The notes: a model not told the origin generated them from the letters alone. A DNA stretch of 64,000 nt from Melieria omissa (GCA_963971225.1 OZ020270.1:17657817-17721816); one strand, 5' to 3'. Counted from the stretch's first letter, positions 22,740 to 34,125 are shown. Numbers and translations: made by a program.

Positions 22740-23354
22740 CACTAGAAAGACTGAAACTTAGTATATACCTATATTGCCCGAAAGCAGTCAAAATTACTGC
22801 ATTGTGAATGAATAACTAATGTGTAAAGAAATTTGTTTAAAATTTATTTTTAATATTTTTTAAATTATTTACAGTTATATAACAAGTTATTGGTATTAAC
22901 AATAAAAAAATATTGACTTCACTTGGAAAAAAAATGACATTATTAGTTGCACATTTAATGCAAATGAAAGTTGAAATCTTTTTCTTTTTGGAACAAATAC
23001 CACTTCATATAGATTCAAATAACAAGTACTAGTTTAGCTTATTTAGCAAATGCAACTTATCAAGTACAGAGCCGAACTGGTCATATAAGAAATTTACTCA
23101 ATTTATTAATAAGAGTCACTTGATTATTTAAAACTTCCCAAGCAGTCAAAATGACTGCTTTTGGGCAATATAGGTATAACAAATATCGATGTCCTGGAAA
23201 AGAGGAGGGGTAGGTAACTACAATTATTAATAAACGCATTTATATGTTTTACAAAAAGTCACCAAATTCTAAGAAATTATGTCATCATATACATAATTTT
23301 TTTTCTAATTGAAATTAAAAAGCAGTCAAAATGACTTCCTTGGGCAATCTAGTG
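22740..23354. mobile_element. piggyBac-like MITE (TTAA, CACTAG ends)
   Basis: TTAA at 22,736-22,739 and 23,355-23,358 flanks ends beginning CACTAGA and CACTAGATTGCCC. The left end, CACTAGAAAGACTG, resembles the canonical piggyBac terminus. An internal motif AAGCAGTCAAAATGACT recurs three times near the ends. No coding capacity. Confidence 0.72.
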
Positions 23355-23358
23355 TTAA

Positions 23359-23694
23359 GAACTACGCCGTCTATTACTTTCGAGTGTTTAATGCTTTCTT
23401 ATAATTTTGCACTGACATCAGGCGTCAACAGCAATGTGTGTTCGCGTTGACTTGTGCCTCAAAATCAGAAAATTTTAGTGCTTGACCAGCGATGCGATGA
23501 TGTGAAGTGGACCTATATAAGGAGGCACGTCTAAGCGACCAGGTAATGATCAACAAATGGTGCGTTCATGTAGCGAAGACTTCTAGAAGACGGAACATCT
23601 AGGCAACAGAACACTGGTCGACAAACTGCGTGGTAACTGCAAAAGCACCTCTGGAAAGAAGTTACGATTTTGGGGTTTTGCAGTATCTCACAAA
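23359..23694. other. Unassigned DNA between MITEs
   Basis: No domain, TIR or tail recognised. Weakly coding-like GC content but no sustained frame. Confidence 0.35.
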
Positions 23695-24374
23695 GGGACA
23701 ATTTTTCAGTGCGAGTTTAAACCCAGTTCAAACGTAGTTTGCTTAAACTTGGTTTAAATTTGAACTAAGTTTAAACGACAAAGCAGTTTTTCAGTGCTAG
23801 TTTAACTGGAGCAAATATTTGTCATTTGAGTATGGCAATACTGGTAACATTTTTAACTAGCTAATAATTTTCCTTTGTCTTGATTGTCATTCGTAAATAA
23901 ATTCTTTGCGCTCAAATAATGTATTTAATTAAAAAATTCACAATAAGCAAACGGAGTCCACATTTTTCGTCTCGGGAAATTGAATGTCTTCTTGCACTTT
24001 TGAAAAAAATAAACAAGTGCTCGAGTGCAAGAAGGCAGACCGCGTGAGTGCCGAGGAAAAACAAACCAAATAGAAAGAAATTGAGGACGATTTCGATTCA
24101 AAATTTGTTGATAAGTTCCGGTGCGCGAAAATGTTGCGCACAAAGTATAAGAATCCAAAAAAGTGCAAAAAAAAAAATTTCGCTCACGACAGGCAAGAGT
24201 TGACCAAAACAAAAAATAAATGAACTGTCAGGAGCTGTTGACAGTTTAAACTTAGTTTAAACGTGCAAGGTTGGGCGTTTAAACTGAGTTTAAACTTCAG
24301 TAAAGTTTGATTGAAAAATTCGATTTTGCGTTTAAACTAGAAACTGAGTTAAACTCGCACTGAAAAAATGGCCC
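23695..24374. mobile_element. Harbinger-type MITE, GGGCCAATTTTTCAGTGC family, copy 2
   Basis: A 680-bp uninterrupted copy in opposite orientation to copy 1 (2874-11,825). It shows where the LINE and the Helitron entered copy 1. The ends are GGGACAATTTTTCAGTGC and its complement. The flanking triplets are AAA and ATA, so a target duplication is not preserved. A minus-strand frame inside (23,925-24,212) is shared with copy 1 but shows no known domain. Confidence 0.85.
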
Positions 24375-24375
24375 A

Positions 24376-24909
24376 TAGAGTCCGACCGATACCAAATTTT
24401 TGGCCGATGCCGATTAATCGGCCGGAAGGGCGAGTTTGGCCGATGCCGATCAATCGGCCGAAAGGGCGAAAATTGGCCGATGCCGATTATATAGAAAAAA
24501 TAACACGAATGAATTCAATAAAAAACACAGTCTATTTTATAAAATAACGAAACGAACTATTACATATTGTTGTAATATTCATCAGAAAATAACAAAACAA
24601 CGAGAAAAGAAATATTTAAAAACTAAATAATATATAAAGAGAATTCAGAATTCTAATACATTAACATGTATTAAAAAAAATAATATATCACATTTATCCA
24701 CCGAGAGAGAAACAAAAATAGTGACGTAAATATTGCATACAAATTCAGTTTTTTATTCAACTAAAAAACGGTCAAAACGGCCGATGTGGCATCGCCAAAA
24801 AAAGGCCGATACCGATACTTATTTTTTTGGCCGATGCCGATACTAGCCGATGCCGATACAAATTTTATTGGCGGATACTTGCCGATGTCGATTATTCGGT
24901 CGGACTCTA
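24376..24909. mobile_element. Hairpin element with GGCCGATGCCGAT repeats
   Basis: The inverted ends are TAGAGTCCGACCGA and TCGGTCGGACTCTA. Subterminal regions carry many direct and inverted copies of GGCCGATGCCGAT. The ends suggest a hAT-like MITE, but no convincing 8-bp duplication is seen (it abuts MITE copy 2). Confidence 0.6.
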
Positions 24910-25084
24910 ATATCACAGCATAACAGGTTACCAAATACTTTTGATTGAACCGCGAAAACACAACCTAAATTAAATATGTGAAAAGGGCTCCTAAAATGTC
25001 TACCCGTGCAGCGAAATCCAATTCGGCGTCCCAACAAGTTCGCCATAATCTGTGCATGCACTGAATCATCCTGTTCATATAGTA

Positions 25085-26394
25085 AAGGGTGTGCACACCA
25101 AAATCGGGACACTTTAAAACCCCTGTATCTTTTAAAATAAAACTCTTTGAAAAGTAAAATTTTAGACGCAAGTACTCCATGACTTGGTTTTCAATATTGA
25201 AGTAAAAAAAAATTCCAAAACCCGTTTTATTAGTGAGAAAATGGCAAACGAAGACGAACGTAGAAAACTCATCTTGCACGAACACACTACGAATCCCAAC
25301 CTCAGTATACGCCGAATTACAAAAAAGCTAAATTTCGCACCATCGACATGCAGTAAAGTGTTGAAAAATTTTAATGAAAGGCTGAGGGTTGATCGTAAGG
25401 CGGGTAGTGGTGGTAACCATAAACAGAAGAATGTTAGGTGCACGAAGAAAGTGATTGCTGCATTTAAAAAAAATTCGCGAATGTCAAGTCGCTCGGTGGC
25501 TTAAATCGTGGAGCAATCGTCATCGTTCGTCCAGAAAGCCAAGAGGCGAGCAAGCTTGAAGCGTTACAAGGCTCAAGTCGTACCAGATCGGGACGTGAAA
25601 CGAAATCTGACCGTATAGCACCGTTGTCGTAACTTGTTCGAAAATTTGCTAACGAAATTCACTAGTGTGATCATGGATGATGAAACATACTGCTTGAACA
25701 ACATTACATTTTTAGCTGGGCAAGATTTCTACACAGCCACCAATCGCCAAGATGTTGCTGATGAATACAAGGAGAAATCAAGGGCAAAATTCCCAAAGAA
25801 GACCATGGGTTGGCAAGCCATCTGTTCGTGCGTTGTTAAAACAAACCCTTTTGTAACAGTCGGTACAATGAATGGCAATATTTACCGGGAAGAATGCTTC
25901 GAAAAGAGACTGCTGCCTCTCATTCGTTGCCACACATCAAAACCGTTGTTTTGGCCTGACTTGGCTACTTGCCAGTACTCCAGGGAATCTCTGTAGTGGT
26001 ATGAAGAGAATATTCTCCATATGGGATGGATTATGTACAGCGCGAGTGTGATCTGCTTAACAGCTCGGAACTCCGCCCTATCGAAAACTAGTGGTCGATA
26101 GTTATATTCATTTTAAAGAAGAGTGATGCGAGGGTATCGACAGAAGGAGAGTTCCGGAGGAAGTGGTTGTGGGGGTCTAAAAAAGTGAACGAATTTTTCG
26201 TGCAAAAATTTGTGGCAGGACTCCGACGAAAAGTGCGGTTGGTGGCATACGGAGGAAAAAAATATAAATAAATCTGGGCTATATCATACCTTAAAGACCG
26301 AAGAATAGAAATAAATTGAAAAAAAAATTCTAGATTACTTCGTTTTATTTTTATATCAGAAAGCAAGTGTCCCGATTTTGGTGTGCACACCCTT
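25085..26394 (+). mobile_element. Mariner/Tc1-superfamily element, 1.3 kb
   Basis: The TIRs are AAGGGTGTGCACACCAAAAT at both ends, with TA on each side (25,083-25,084; 26,395-26,396). The length of 1310 bp is that of a complete element. It carries a broken transposase gene and is inserted next to the P-like end at 26,397. Confidence 0.92.
25241..26105 (+). pseudogene. Mariner/Tc1-type transposase (broken)
   Basis: The N-terminal helix-turn-helix runs from ATG 25,241 (SIRRITKKLNFAPSTCSKVL) to an in-frame TAA at 25,502. The catalytic domain follows: VIMDDETYCL (first Asp), LFWPDLATCQYS (second Asp) and LRPIEN (Glu at 26,083-26,085). Stops occur after the helix-turn-helix and near 25,996, and a frameshift lies before the Glu. 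The nucleotide distance from second Asp to Glu corresponds to about 41 residues, longer than the 34 of classic Tc1. The subgroup is uncertain. Confidence 0.82.
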
Positions 26395-27432
26395 TACATG
26401 GCACAATAAACAAGGTAGTGTTACGGGCGGACAGACTTTTATTTTTTCTTGTCATAGTTCGGTAAGTTTACATTAGGCGAACAGCATTGCCAGCCAACTG
26501 TTTTTCTGTGCGGCATTTGAGGCATTTTCGCAATGATGAAAGAAAATTATTTTTCCAATTTTCGTTATGATTTTCTTTTTTAATTACAGATGTGTTTATC
26601 AGGATTTTTTTGCAGTTACGTAGAAGGTGAATACTAAGCAATCATCGCAAAGCGAATATCGCTGCTCGGCGTTTTGAAACTACGAGCAGTGGGCAGGAAT
26701 CTGGAATCAATAAAGTCTACTTCGTGTATCTTTGAATTTCTGAATGCAAATGTAATGGAAACAATATTTGAGCATTCCGTCGACTTAGAATAAAAAGGTA
26801 CTAAGTTCAGTTTTTCACATATTCCAGGAAGGAAAAAAAGGTGTAAAAAAAGTATGAATTCAAATTAATTGTTTTTTTTTAATTTTTTTATGTGATATTA
26901 TTGATGTTTTTAGATTTCACCTTAAGGTAATGAAGAGCATATGAAGATGTATAACAAACATTTTCGGCCGATTTATATTAAATTTTGTGAATTAACGCAA
27001 GTTCGGCGAACTATGGACTTAGCACTTTTGCCCCTCATAGTAAAACAACAGACAAAAACAAGAAAGCTATGTAATTTTGCTGTTAATTGGTGTATTTTTA
27101 CGTTTTCTTTCATCTCTCATCAAAATGTAATATTTGTAAACCAAGTCTTATTATTTATCGTCCTAATTGGCTTCCGTAGACACTTCAGTTTCGTGAAATT
27201 TCACTATTTGAATTTGGAAACTTCTGTTTGTACACAATAAAGAGCGCAATGATTCATTTCTCCCTACACAGTGTGATTTGGTGCAGTGTGCACTGTTTGC
27301 CAGCATTCTCTGTAGTAAGAGAGCAGTATGAGAATGACAACAAAACGCAAACCGCAATAGCAGTCAACACTCATTTGTTTGTCTCTGCAATGCACGCACT
27401 GTTTTCTCTCTGCTATATACACTGCAAGAATA

Positions 27433-27810
27433 TATGTAATACTTCTATATTGGCCCTAAGCTCAAAGTACATTCGCCAACATCACAGTACAGCAATAGTG
27501 AAATATGAGCGAGAAAGCGATAAACGAATGTACTCTGACAGCTGTCAAAAGTGGCAAAAAAGTCAGGTGCGTTCAGGCGGGAAAAAAATTGACTGGAAAA
27601 AAATAAAAATTTGTCGAAATTAACTGAAATTTCTTCGACCGCCCCTGGAGCAGTTTCACAGTTGTTCATGTGTAGAAGTGCACATGTATACACGCATAGA
27701 AATACATTCACAAAATTTCGTGTTTTCTGTCTCATCGCTTGTCTCCCTTTAATTTCCGAATGAAAACACATTGTGAAGATACGTTAGTGCCAATATAGAA
27801 GTATTACATA
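27433..27810. mobile_element. Short TIR element, TATGTAATACTTCTATATTGG ends
   Basis: The inverted ends of about 25 bp begin TATGTAATACTTCTATATTG, flanked by TA, and enclose about 380 bp without coding sequence. Probably a Tc1/mariner-type MITE. The flanking ATAT makes the exact duplication ambiguous. Confidence 0.6.
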
Positions 27811-28439
27811 TATGACTGCAAGCATTGGTAATGAACCGTTGACAGTGCGTAACGGGCCAAAATGCTCTCTGTACGCCGAATGCATTAAGTGATTAAAAGA
27901 AGAGTTTAGCACGCGTAATTAAGTGAGGGAGTTTCTTAAAACATTTTAGTGTCTGATAAAAAATTAATTAAAATGGAGGTTGATGATGTCAGTTAATATA
28001 ATATATTTAAATAAATAATTTAAATGTAATATTGATGTACACTAGTCAAAATAAGTTTGCGTACAGGCGAGTCAAAATTATGTTATGATTTATTTTGACC
28101 TAAAAAATTGGTTCTCTGCTTATTAAAACGTATCCACTTTTTTCATAGATGCCTTAACTGGACTTTTTGTTCTGCTTTAGATGAATTAAAATAATAATTT
28201 TCCATGTATTCGTATTTACTGACAATATACTCACAAGACGGTGCAGAATAAGTTTGCATACAAAACTAATAACGGGAATTTCCGGTTATGCTTTTTATTT
28301 TTTTCGAAAATTTGTATTCCATTGAACACTAAACGGACTTGTAAATGATTTGAAACCGTATATGTGCTTAAAATTTTATAGAAAGCAATAGAATCTAACA
28401 GAAAAAAATTAAAAATGGATAAAAGGATAATCTTACTAA

Positions 28440-29250
28440 AACTTTTCAAAAAATTTCATGAATTTGGGAAACTTTTGAGAGAGCAAATTCGTCATTTCAA
28501 AAAGCCATCTTAAATCTCGAAAAAAAACAGAAAATCTTGCTGCGTTACTACGATCTGGCCATTTTCTTAAGCTACCCGAGAAAGAGGATTAGATTGTTTG
28601 CGATCAGTGCATCATAATCTAAGGCTAGTTGCATCCAATATTTTCAGATATGTACAGAAATATTTTAAGAAACCCAGTAGCACTGACTTTACAAGAAAAA
28701 TCCTGAAAAAATCATATTTCCCCTACATAACAGCATGTAAGAAGCCTATATTTACAGAATTGCTTTCGTAAAAGAGTTCATCAAAGAGTCTAGAAAACCA
28801 GATTTCCGGGACGATATGTTGTTATCTATACAAAGTGGGACGATTCATTATTATCTGATAATGGTTTGGCATATTTGGCATTAAACGGCATGAACTAATT
28901 TGACGAGGATCCTGTAAATAACAAAAATCTAAAACTAACAGTGAAGCATAGCATATGTGAGGATATGGTATGGGGCTGCATGTCAGGAAAAGGAGTGAGC
29001 AGACTGTTGTTTTATTCAGAAATGCTTCCGGGCATAAAAGCTTATGTAAGTCAAGGTTTCAAAACTTTGGATCAGATTCCAACATTTCTTTTCAACCTTA
29101 GGGCGCAATGCATACGATGCGAAGCTATGTTTGCTATTAACTAACTCAACAAAGTTGAAAAAGTTCCTCTCTAGTCACCTAACGTGCATCAATTGAGTTA
29201 TATTGGTTTACTTGAACCCTGATCCCAACAACACTCCATCTTCAAAGATA
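28440..29250 (+). pseudogene. Tc1/Tc3-type transposase remnant
   Basis: Heavily mutated coding remnant. The clearest block is at about 28,941-29,080: DMVWGCMSGKGVSRLLFY, the MVWG..S..G...L.F region preceding the second catalytic Asp of Tc1-like transposases. Surrounding frames have many stops. Origin is Tc3-like by the TIRs. Confidence 0.6.
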
Positions 29251-29397
29251 TAGTAAACCAATATAACAATTCAAGGATATAACAAAATAACCGCTGAAAA
29301 AACACCGAATTTAATAAAAATGTACGCCGAAACTTCTGCAGGGAGTTCAAGCGAGAAAAAAATATTCACAAAGATATTAATTTTTGGACAAAACTTA

Positions 29398-29991
29398 CAG
29401 CCCGATTCTGTACACTTGATAAATTCACCATATTGACTATTTGTCAAGTTTTTATTATTTGTCAAGAATCGGTATTCTATCCCAAAAATAAAAGCTCTTT
29501 TCTTGATAAATTGTCAAAAGTTTGAATGCTATTGACAACAGCATACAAATTGAAATTTTGCCTATTGAAAATGGAAGAATTGTGCATGTTTACACTTTTA
29601 CATCAGAGAAAATAAAAAAAAAATGCCGTTACCTCCCACGAATTATTTTTTGTATGCAAAAAGCGCCTATTGTGATGAAACTATTGAAAAAAACGCACGA
29701 ACTTATTTCCAGCCCAGCCAGGATTCGATCCGAGGGCGCTCGGTATGAGAAGCCAGCGCGTACCCGCCGGGCTATCAAGGCCGGTTTTTTTTTGCAAAAC
29801 TTACTTTACTTAAACTGTTTGTCTTATTTTTTGACAATTTAACAACTGTCGCATATTCACCTTATGTTGAATTAAATGAGCTTTTTACTTTATCAATGTT
29901 GGATCAGAATACGAGCAAAGCTTTTGCTTGATAAAAATCTTGACAAAATTTCTTGATAAAAAATTTGTCAAGAATGCACAGAATCAGGCTG
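29398..29991 (-). mobile_element. CAGCCYGATTCTGT MITE, copy M1, with tRNA-like module
   Basis: A 594-bp element with inverted ends CAGCCCGATTCTGT / CAGCCTGATTCTGT and TTA on both sides. The centre carries a tRNA-like stretch on the minus strand (B box 29,722-29,730; A box 29,763-29,774 with one mismatch). The PIF/Harbinger-type duplication is seen in all well-preserved copies. Confidence 0.9.
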
Positions 29992-30139
29992 TTAGTTTCA
30001 ATTACATTTTAACTACATAACCTTATCTTGTACGCAAACTTTTTTTGAGGTGAATTCATAAAATATTTTGTTTTTGGCCCTTCTTTCACAGTTTGGTCAA
30101 GTTTTTGATATTATTATATTAATGGAATAAGAGAACTAA

Positions 30140-30748
30140 CAGCCCGATTCTGTACACTTGATAAATTCACCATATTGACTATTTGTCAAGTTTTTATTAT
30201 TTGTCAAGAATCGGTATTCTATCCCAAAAATAAAAGCTCTTTTCTTGATAAATTGTCAAAAGTTTGAATGCTATTGACAACAGCATACAAATTGAAATTT
30301 TGCCTATTGAAAATGGAAGAATTGTGCATGTTTACACTTTTACATCAGAGAAAAAAAAAAAAAATGCCGTTACCTCCCACGAATTATTTTTTGTATGCAA
30401 AAAGCGCCTATTGTGATGAAACTATTGAAAAAAAACGCACGAACTTATTTCCAGCCCAGCCAGGATTCGATCCCAGGGCGCTCGGTATGAGAAGCCAGCG
30501 CGTACCCGCTGGGCTATCAAGGCCGGTTTTTTTTTGCAAAACTTACTTTACTTAAACTGTTTGTCTTATTTTTTGACAATTTAACAACTGTCGCATATTC
30601 TCCTTATGTTGAATTAAATGAGCTTTTTACTTTATCAATGTTGGATCAGAATACGAGCAAAGCTTTTGCTTGATAAAAATCTTGACAAAATTTCTTGATA
30701 AAAAATTTGTCAAGAATGCATCAGAGAAAATGCAAATTTGTCAGGCTG
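30140..30748 (-). mobile_element. CAGCCYGATTCTGT MITE, copy M2
   Basis: A 609-bp copy flanked by TAA, same orientation as M1. The right end differs slightly (AAATGCAAATTTGTCAGGCTG). The tRNA-like module lies at 30,464-30,516 on the minus strand with intact A-box and B-box motifs. Inserted in the right arm of the Tc3-like element. Confidence 0.88.
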
Positions 30749-31287
30749 TAAGTTTACGGAAGAAATAAAAAATATTTTGTTTTTGAAAAATTACTTCAAC
30801 TGATTTATTTTTCATATAAAAAAATTACGTACCCCTTGTACGCAAACTTACAGCCTGATTCTGTGTATTCTTGACAAATTTTTTATCAAGAAGTTTTGTC
30901 AAGATTTTTATCAAGCAAAAGCTTTGCTGGTATTCTGATGCAACATTGATAAAGTAAAAAGCTCATTTAATTCAACATTAGGTGAATATGCGACATTTGT
31001 CAAATTGTCAAAAAAATAAGACAAAAAGTTTAACTAAAGTAAGTTTTGCAGAAAAAAACCGGCCTTGATAGCCCAGCGGGTACGCGCTGGCTTCTCATAC
31101 CGAGCGCCCCCGGTTCGAATCCTGGCTGGGCTGGAAATAAGTTCGTACGTTTTTTTTTAATAGTTTCATCACAATAGGCGCTTTTTGCATACAAAAAATA
31201 ATTCGTGGGAGGTAACGGAATTTTTTTTTTATTTTCTCTGATGTAAAAGTGTAAACATGCACAATTCTTCCATTTTCAATAGGCAAA

Positions 31288-31880
31288 CAGCCCGATTCTG
31301 TACACTTGATAAATTCACCATATTGACTATTTGTCAAGTTTTTATTATTTGTCAAGAATCGGTATTCTATCCCAAAAATAAAAGCTCTTTTCTTGATAAA
31401 TTGTCAAAAGTTTGAATGCTATTGACAACAGCATACAAATTGAAATTTTGCCTATTGAAAATGGAAGAATTGTGCATGTTTACACTTTTACATCAGAGCA
31501 AATAAAAAAAAATGCCGTTACCTCCCACGAATTATTTTTTGTATGCAAAAAGCGCCTATTGTGATGAAACTATTGAAAAAAACGCACGAACTTATTTCCA
31601 GCCCAGCCAGGATTCGATCCGAGGGCGCTCGGTATGAGAAGCCAGCGCGTACCCGCTGGGCTATCAAGGCCGGTTTTTTTTTGCAAAACTTACTTTACTT
31701 AAACTGTTTGTCTTATTTTTTGACAATTTAACAACTGTCGCATATTCACCTTATGTTGAATTAAATGAGCTTTTTACTTTATCAATGTTGGATCAGAATA
31801 CGAGCAAAGCTTTTGCTTGATAAAAATCTTGACAAAATTTCTTGATAAAAAATTTGTCAAGAATGCACAGAATCAGGCTG
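31288..31880 (-). mobile_element. CAGCCYGATTCTGT MITE, copy M4 (inside M3)
   Basis: A complete 593-bp copy inserted into M3 at an AAAA run; the flanking triplet AAA is duplicated (31,285-31,287 and 31,881-31,883). M5 shows the uninterrupted GGCAAAATTTC site. Same module as the other copies. Confidence 0.88.
31620..31675 (-). other. tRNA-like module in M4 (A and B boxes)
   Basis: Minus-strand sequence with A box TAGCCCAGCGGG and B box GGATCGAATCC, and between them CTTCTCATACCGAG, resembling a tRNA-Met (CAT) anticodon arm. Equivalent modules occur in M1, M2, M3 and M5. The acceptor stem does not pair as in a real tRNA. It is a tRNA-derived or tRNA-mimicking segment, not a tRNA gene. Confidence 0.65.
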
Positions 31881-32053
31881 AAAATTTCAATTTGTATGCT
31901 GTTGTCAATAGCATTCACACTTTTGACAATTTATCAAGAAAAGAGCTTTTATTTTTGGGATAGAATACCGATTCTTGACAAATAATAAAAACTTGACAAA
32001 TAGTCAATATGGTGAATTTATCAAGTGTACAGAATCGGGCTGTTATTCTGACT

Positions 32054-32443
32054 TGTTGTTATTATTGTAATTTTTAGTCATGATTAAAACAAAAATTGTG
32101 AAAAAAGGAGATAGATGCACAAGTAAATATAATTTAATTATTCTGTTCAATGATTTTTATGTATTTACTCTTTAAAATATGTCCATAAAACACAATAGTT
32201 TCAATTTAGGTGAAAATATTTTATTTGTAAATTCGTAAGAAATTTAATTTGAAATAAAAACCATTCGAAAAACTCAAAAATATGCGTGATTATTACAATA
32301 ATAACAAAGCAGTGTCATTGCAGTAAATTCCATTGCCTTTAATGTGTTCGCACACACTAATGTTATAATGCAACAAAGTCTCAGCTCTCATATGTCATGT
32401 ACGCACATGTTTGCTTCTCTTCGCTGACACCTCTGATTCGATC
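32054..32443. other. AT-rich DNA, no gene seen
   Basis: Flank of the Tc3-like element, right-hand part of tentative element X. No coding signal. Confidence 0.35.
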
Positions 32444-32783
32444 CATGGCAAAATAAACAAAGTAGTGGCAGGAAAGAGAGAAAAAGTTCACGTGTATTTT
32501 GTTAGTGTTCTTATTCGGTTCATTGTCAGATCGGACGGACGGTTCACTTGCCAACAGTTTTGTCAGCATCGAATAGACCACTTGGTCTATTCGAAAACGT
32601 AAAAATACACAAATTAACAGCAAAAGTACATAGCTTCTTTGTTTTAATCTGTTGTTTTACAATGAGGGGCAAAAGTGGTAAGTCCATAGTTCGCTGATTT
32701 TGCGTTAATTCACCCTACCGAACTCTGACAAGAAAAAAATAAAATTCGCTCGCCCGTCACACTACCTTGTTATTGTGCCATCG
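32444..32783. repeat. Possible small P-like MITE
   Basis: The left end CATGGCAAAATAAACAAAG and the right end (reverse complement CGATGGCACAATAACAAGG) are inverted repeats about 340 bp apart. Flanking 8-mers do not match, so the pairing of these ends is uncertain. Confidence 0.35.
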
Positions 32784-32978
32784 CATGTGTGCAGCTATAT
32801 GACTTTTGAACATTTTACTGTTATTTCACTCCATTTCTTGTTGATGTTTGTTAAATGTTTTCAGAATAGGTACATTATTTTATTCTTCACTTCTTTATGA
32901 GTTTGAATAGAAACTTCGTGTTCATTCAAGGACTTTTCATATAATGGGACAAATCCGTGCGAGACAAAACAACTATAA

Positions 32979-34125
32979 GCCTAGGCGTATACGGACACGC
33001 AGGCCGCACACGCAGCACAGCTCAGCGTAGTTGAATTTTTTGTAAATAATGCAGTACCATATGACAGCGTATACAGCGACATAGTCGCGTGCGGCGGAGA
33101 AACGTGCCTGCGCAAAACTGCGTTGTAGTTGAAATACAGTTTCCTACGTGCAGCCGACACGTTCTTTTGCAAAAATTTAAGAATAAATTGAAAAAGTGCG
33201 TGGACAGCCCATATTACACTCAAATTATATTATATAGGTTATATTTCAAAGTCTGATTCAGACAAATAACTCATATTACTGGGTTTATGGAATGAATACG
33301 GAACACGTGTGCTGGTTTTCCGAGATTCGTATACGCTGTTCAAATATTTGCTACGTAACACAGTTTAAGGGGAGGTTCTCATCTAGAATCTTGAAATTTT
33401 CGATTTTTTTTTGCATTTTCTGAAAGTTTAACATGTCTAGAATGTTGTTTTAAAATTATTAGTTGATCCGAGTTGTAGAACGTATTCTAGAGCTCGTTGA
33501 TTGTTGCGGTGTCTTGATTGCAGCGGGACGCTAAACAACTAAACAAGCCATTATCTCAGGACCAGATATTTAAAAACTGCCCGGTGCATAACTCGAAAAC
33601 GGTTCAACCGATTTTCTTCTAGTTAATTTAATTTTGAAGAAGACAATTTTTATTAAAGATTGCCCTATTTTCGTTTCAATATTTTAACATTAACTATTTT
33701 TTTAAATAATAAATTCTGGAAAAAAAAGTCGCGCCATTTAGTCAATTTTGATATTTTTTCTTCAATAATAGGTCATTCTTTAGTAAATTTATTCTAGTTT
33801 ATGCTACATCAAGAATTTTTTGATTTCAGATTGATTTGCAACCTGTGGACACCGGGCAGTTGAGCAAAAGTTCCAAAACATGCCGTCGGAAAAGCCTAAT
33901 AACGGACGCCATTTTGTTTTTTTCTAATAATAAAAATAGAAATCTATAAATAAAAGTACATTGTATCAAACTGCCAAATATCGTCTTGATATGTTTTTTA
34001 GTTTTCCTGTAAATAATTCCCAAAGTTAACCTACTTTTGGTGGTCTAGATGAGAACCTCCCCTTAATTTGCGTTGCGCTGGCCTGTGCTGTGTTGCGCGG
34101 CCTGCGTGTCCGTATACGCCTAGGC
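32979..34125. mobile_element. GCCTAGGCGTATACGG family, copy A (filled)
   Basis: The inverted ends GCCTAGGCGTATACGGACAC are flanked by TAA on both sides. About 449 bp remain after removing TTAA-MITE b. Subterminal regions are GC-rich with GCGTTGCGCTG-type repeats. Copy B at 38.7 kb is uninterrupted. Non-coding; class unknown, Harbinger-like if the TAA is a true duplication. Confidence 0.75.
33369..34062. mobile_element. TTAA-site MITE (b), GGGGAGGTTCTCATCTAGA family
   Basis: The TIR is GGGGAGGTTCTCATCTAGA at both ends with TTAA on each side (33,365-33,368; 34,063-34,066). Copy B of the host family has the empty CAGTTTAATTTGCG site at 39,057-39,070. The interior includes an inverted pair AACTGCCCGGTG / CACCGGGCAGTT. 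No coding sequence. Confidence 0.92.

Larger units (their letters stand above)
30851..32042 (+). mobile_element. CAGCCYGATTCTGT MITE, copy M3 (split by M4)
   Basis: Opposite orientation to M1/M2, flanked by TTA on both sides (30,848-30,850; 32,043-32,045), and located inside the outer TIR of the Tc3-like element. Its module (A box 31,069-31,080, B box 31,113-31,121 with the canonical GGTTCGAATCC form) is on the plus strand. It is interrupted at 31,288-31,880 by another copy of itself. Confidence 0.88.
28044..32053 (+). mobile_element. Tc3-like element with IR/DR ends, invaded by four MITEs
   Basis: The outer ends are AGTCAAAATAAGTTTGCGTA (28,044) and the complement ending at 32,053. Inner copies of the same motif lie at 28,245-28,263 and 30,028-30,045, giving the IR/DR arrangement of some Tc1/Tc3-like elements. 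Removing MITEs M1, M2, M3 and M4 leaves about 1.6 kb. M3 entered inside the right outer repeat, which rejoins exactly across it (AAACTTA + TTCTGACT). Confidence 0.72.
26397..32783. mobile_element. P-like inverted ends bracketing 26.4-32.8 kb (tentative element X)
   Basis: CATGGCACAATAAACAAGG at 26,397 matches the reverse complement of the sequence ending at 32,781-32,783. Homology continues inward in blocks (GTAGTGTNACGGGCG; then GCGAACTATGGACTTA at 27.0 and 32.7 kb). The ends resemble the P-like element at 34,539. No matching 8-bp flank was found, so these may be ends of two copies rather than one element. A third similar end starts at 32,444. Confidence 0.4.

Noticed and set aside
31069..31121. 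Functional tRNA gene
   Set aside because: A and B boxes are present, but the acceptor stem does not pair, the segment is embedded in a MITE, and the same sequence occurs in five transposon copies.
29398..32042. Segmental tandem duplication of the M region
   Set aside because: Each copy has its own 3-bp target duplication and different flanks, so these are separate insertions.
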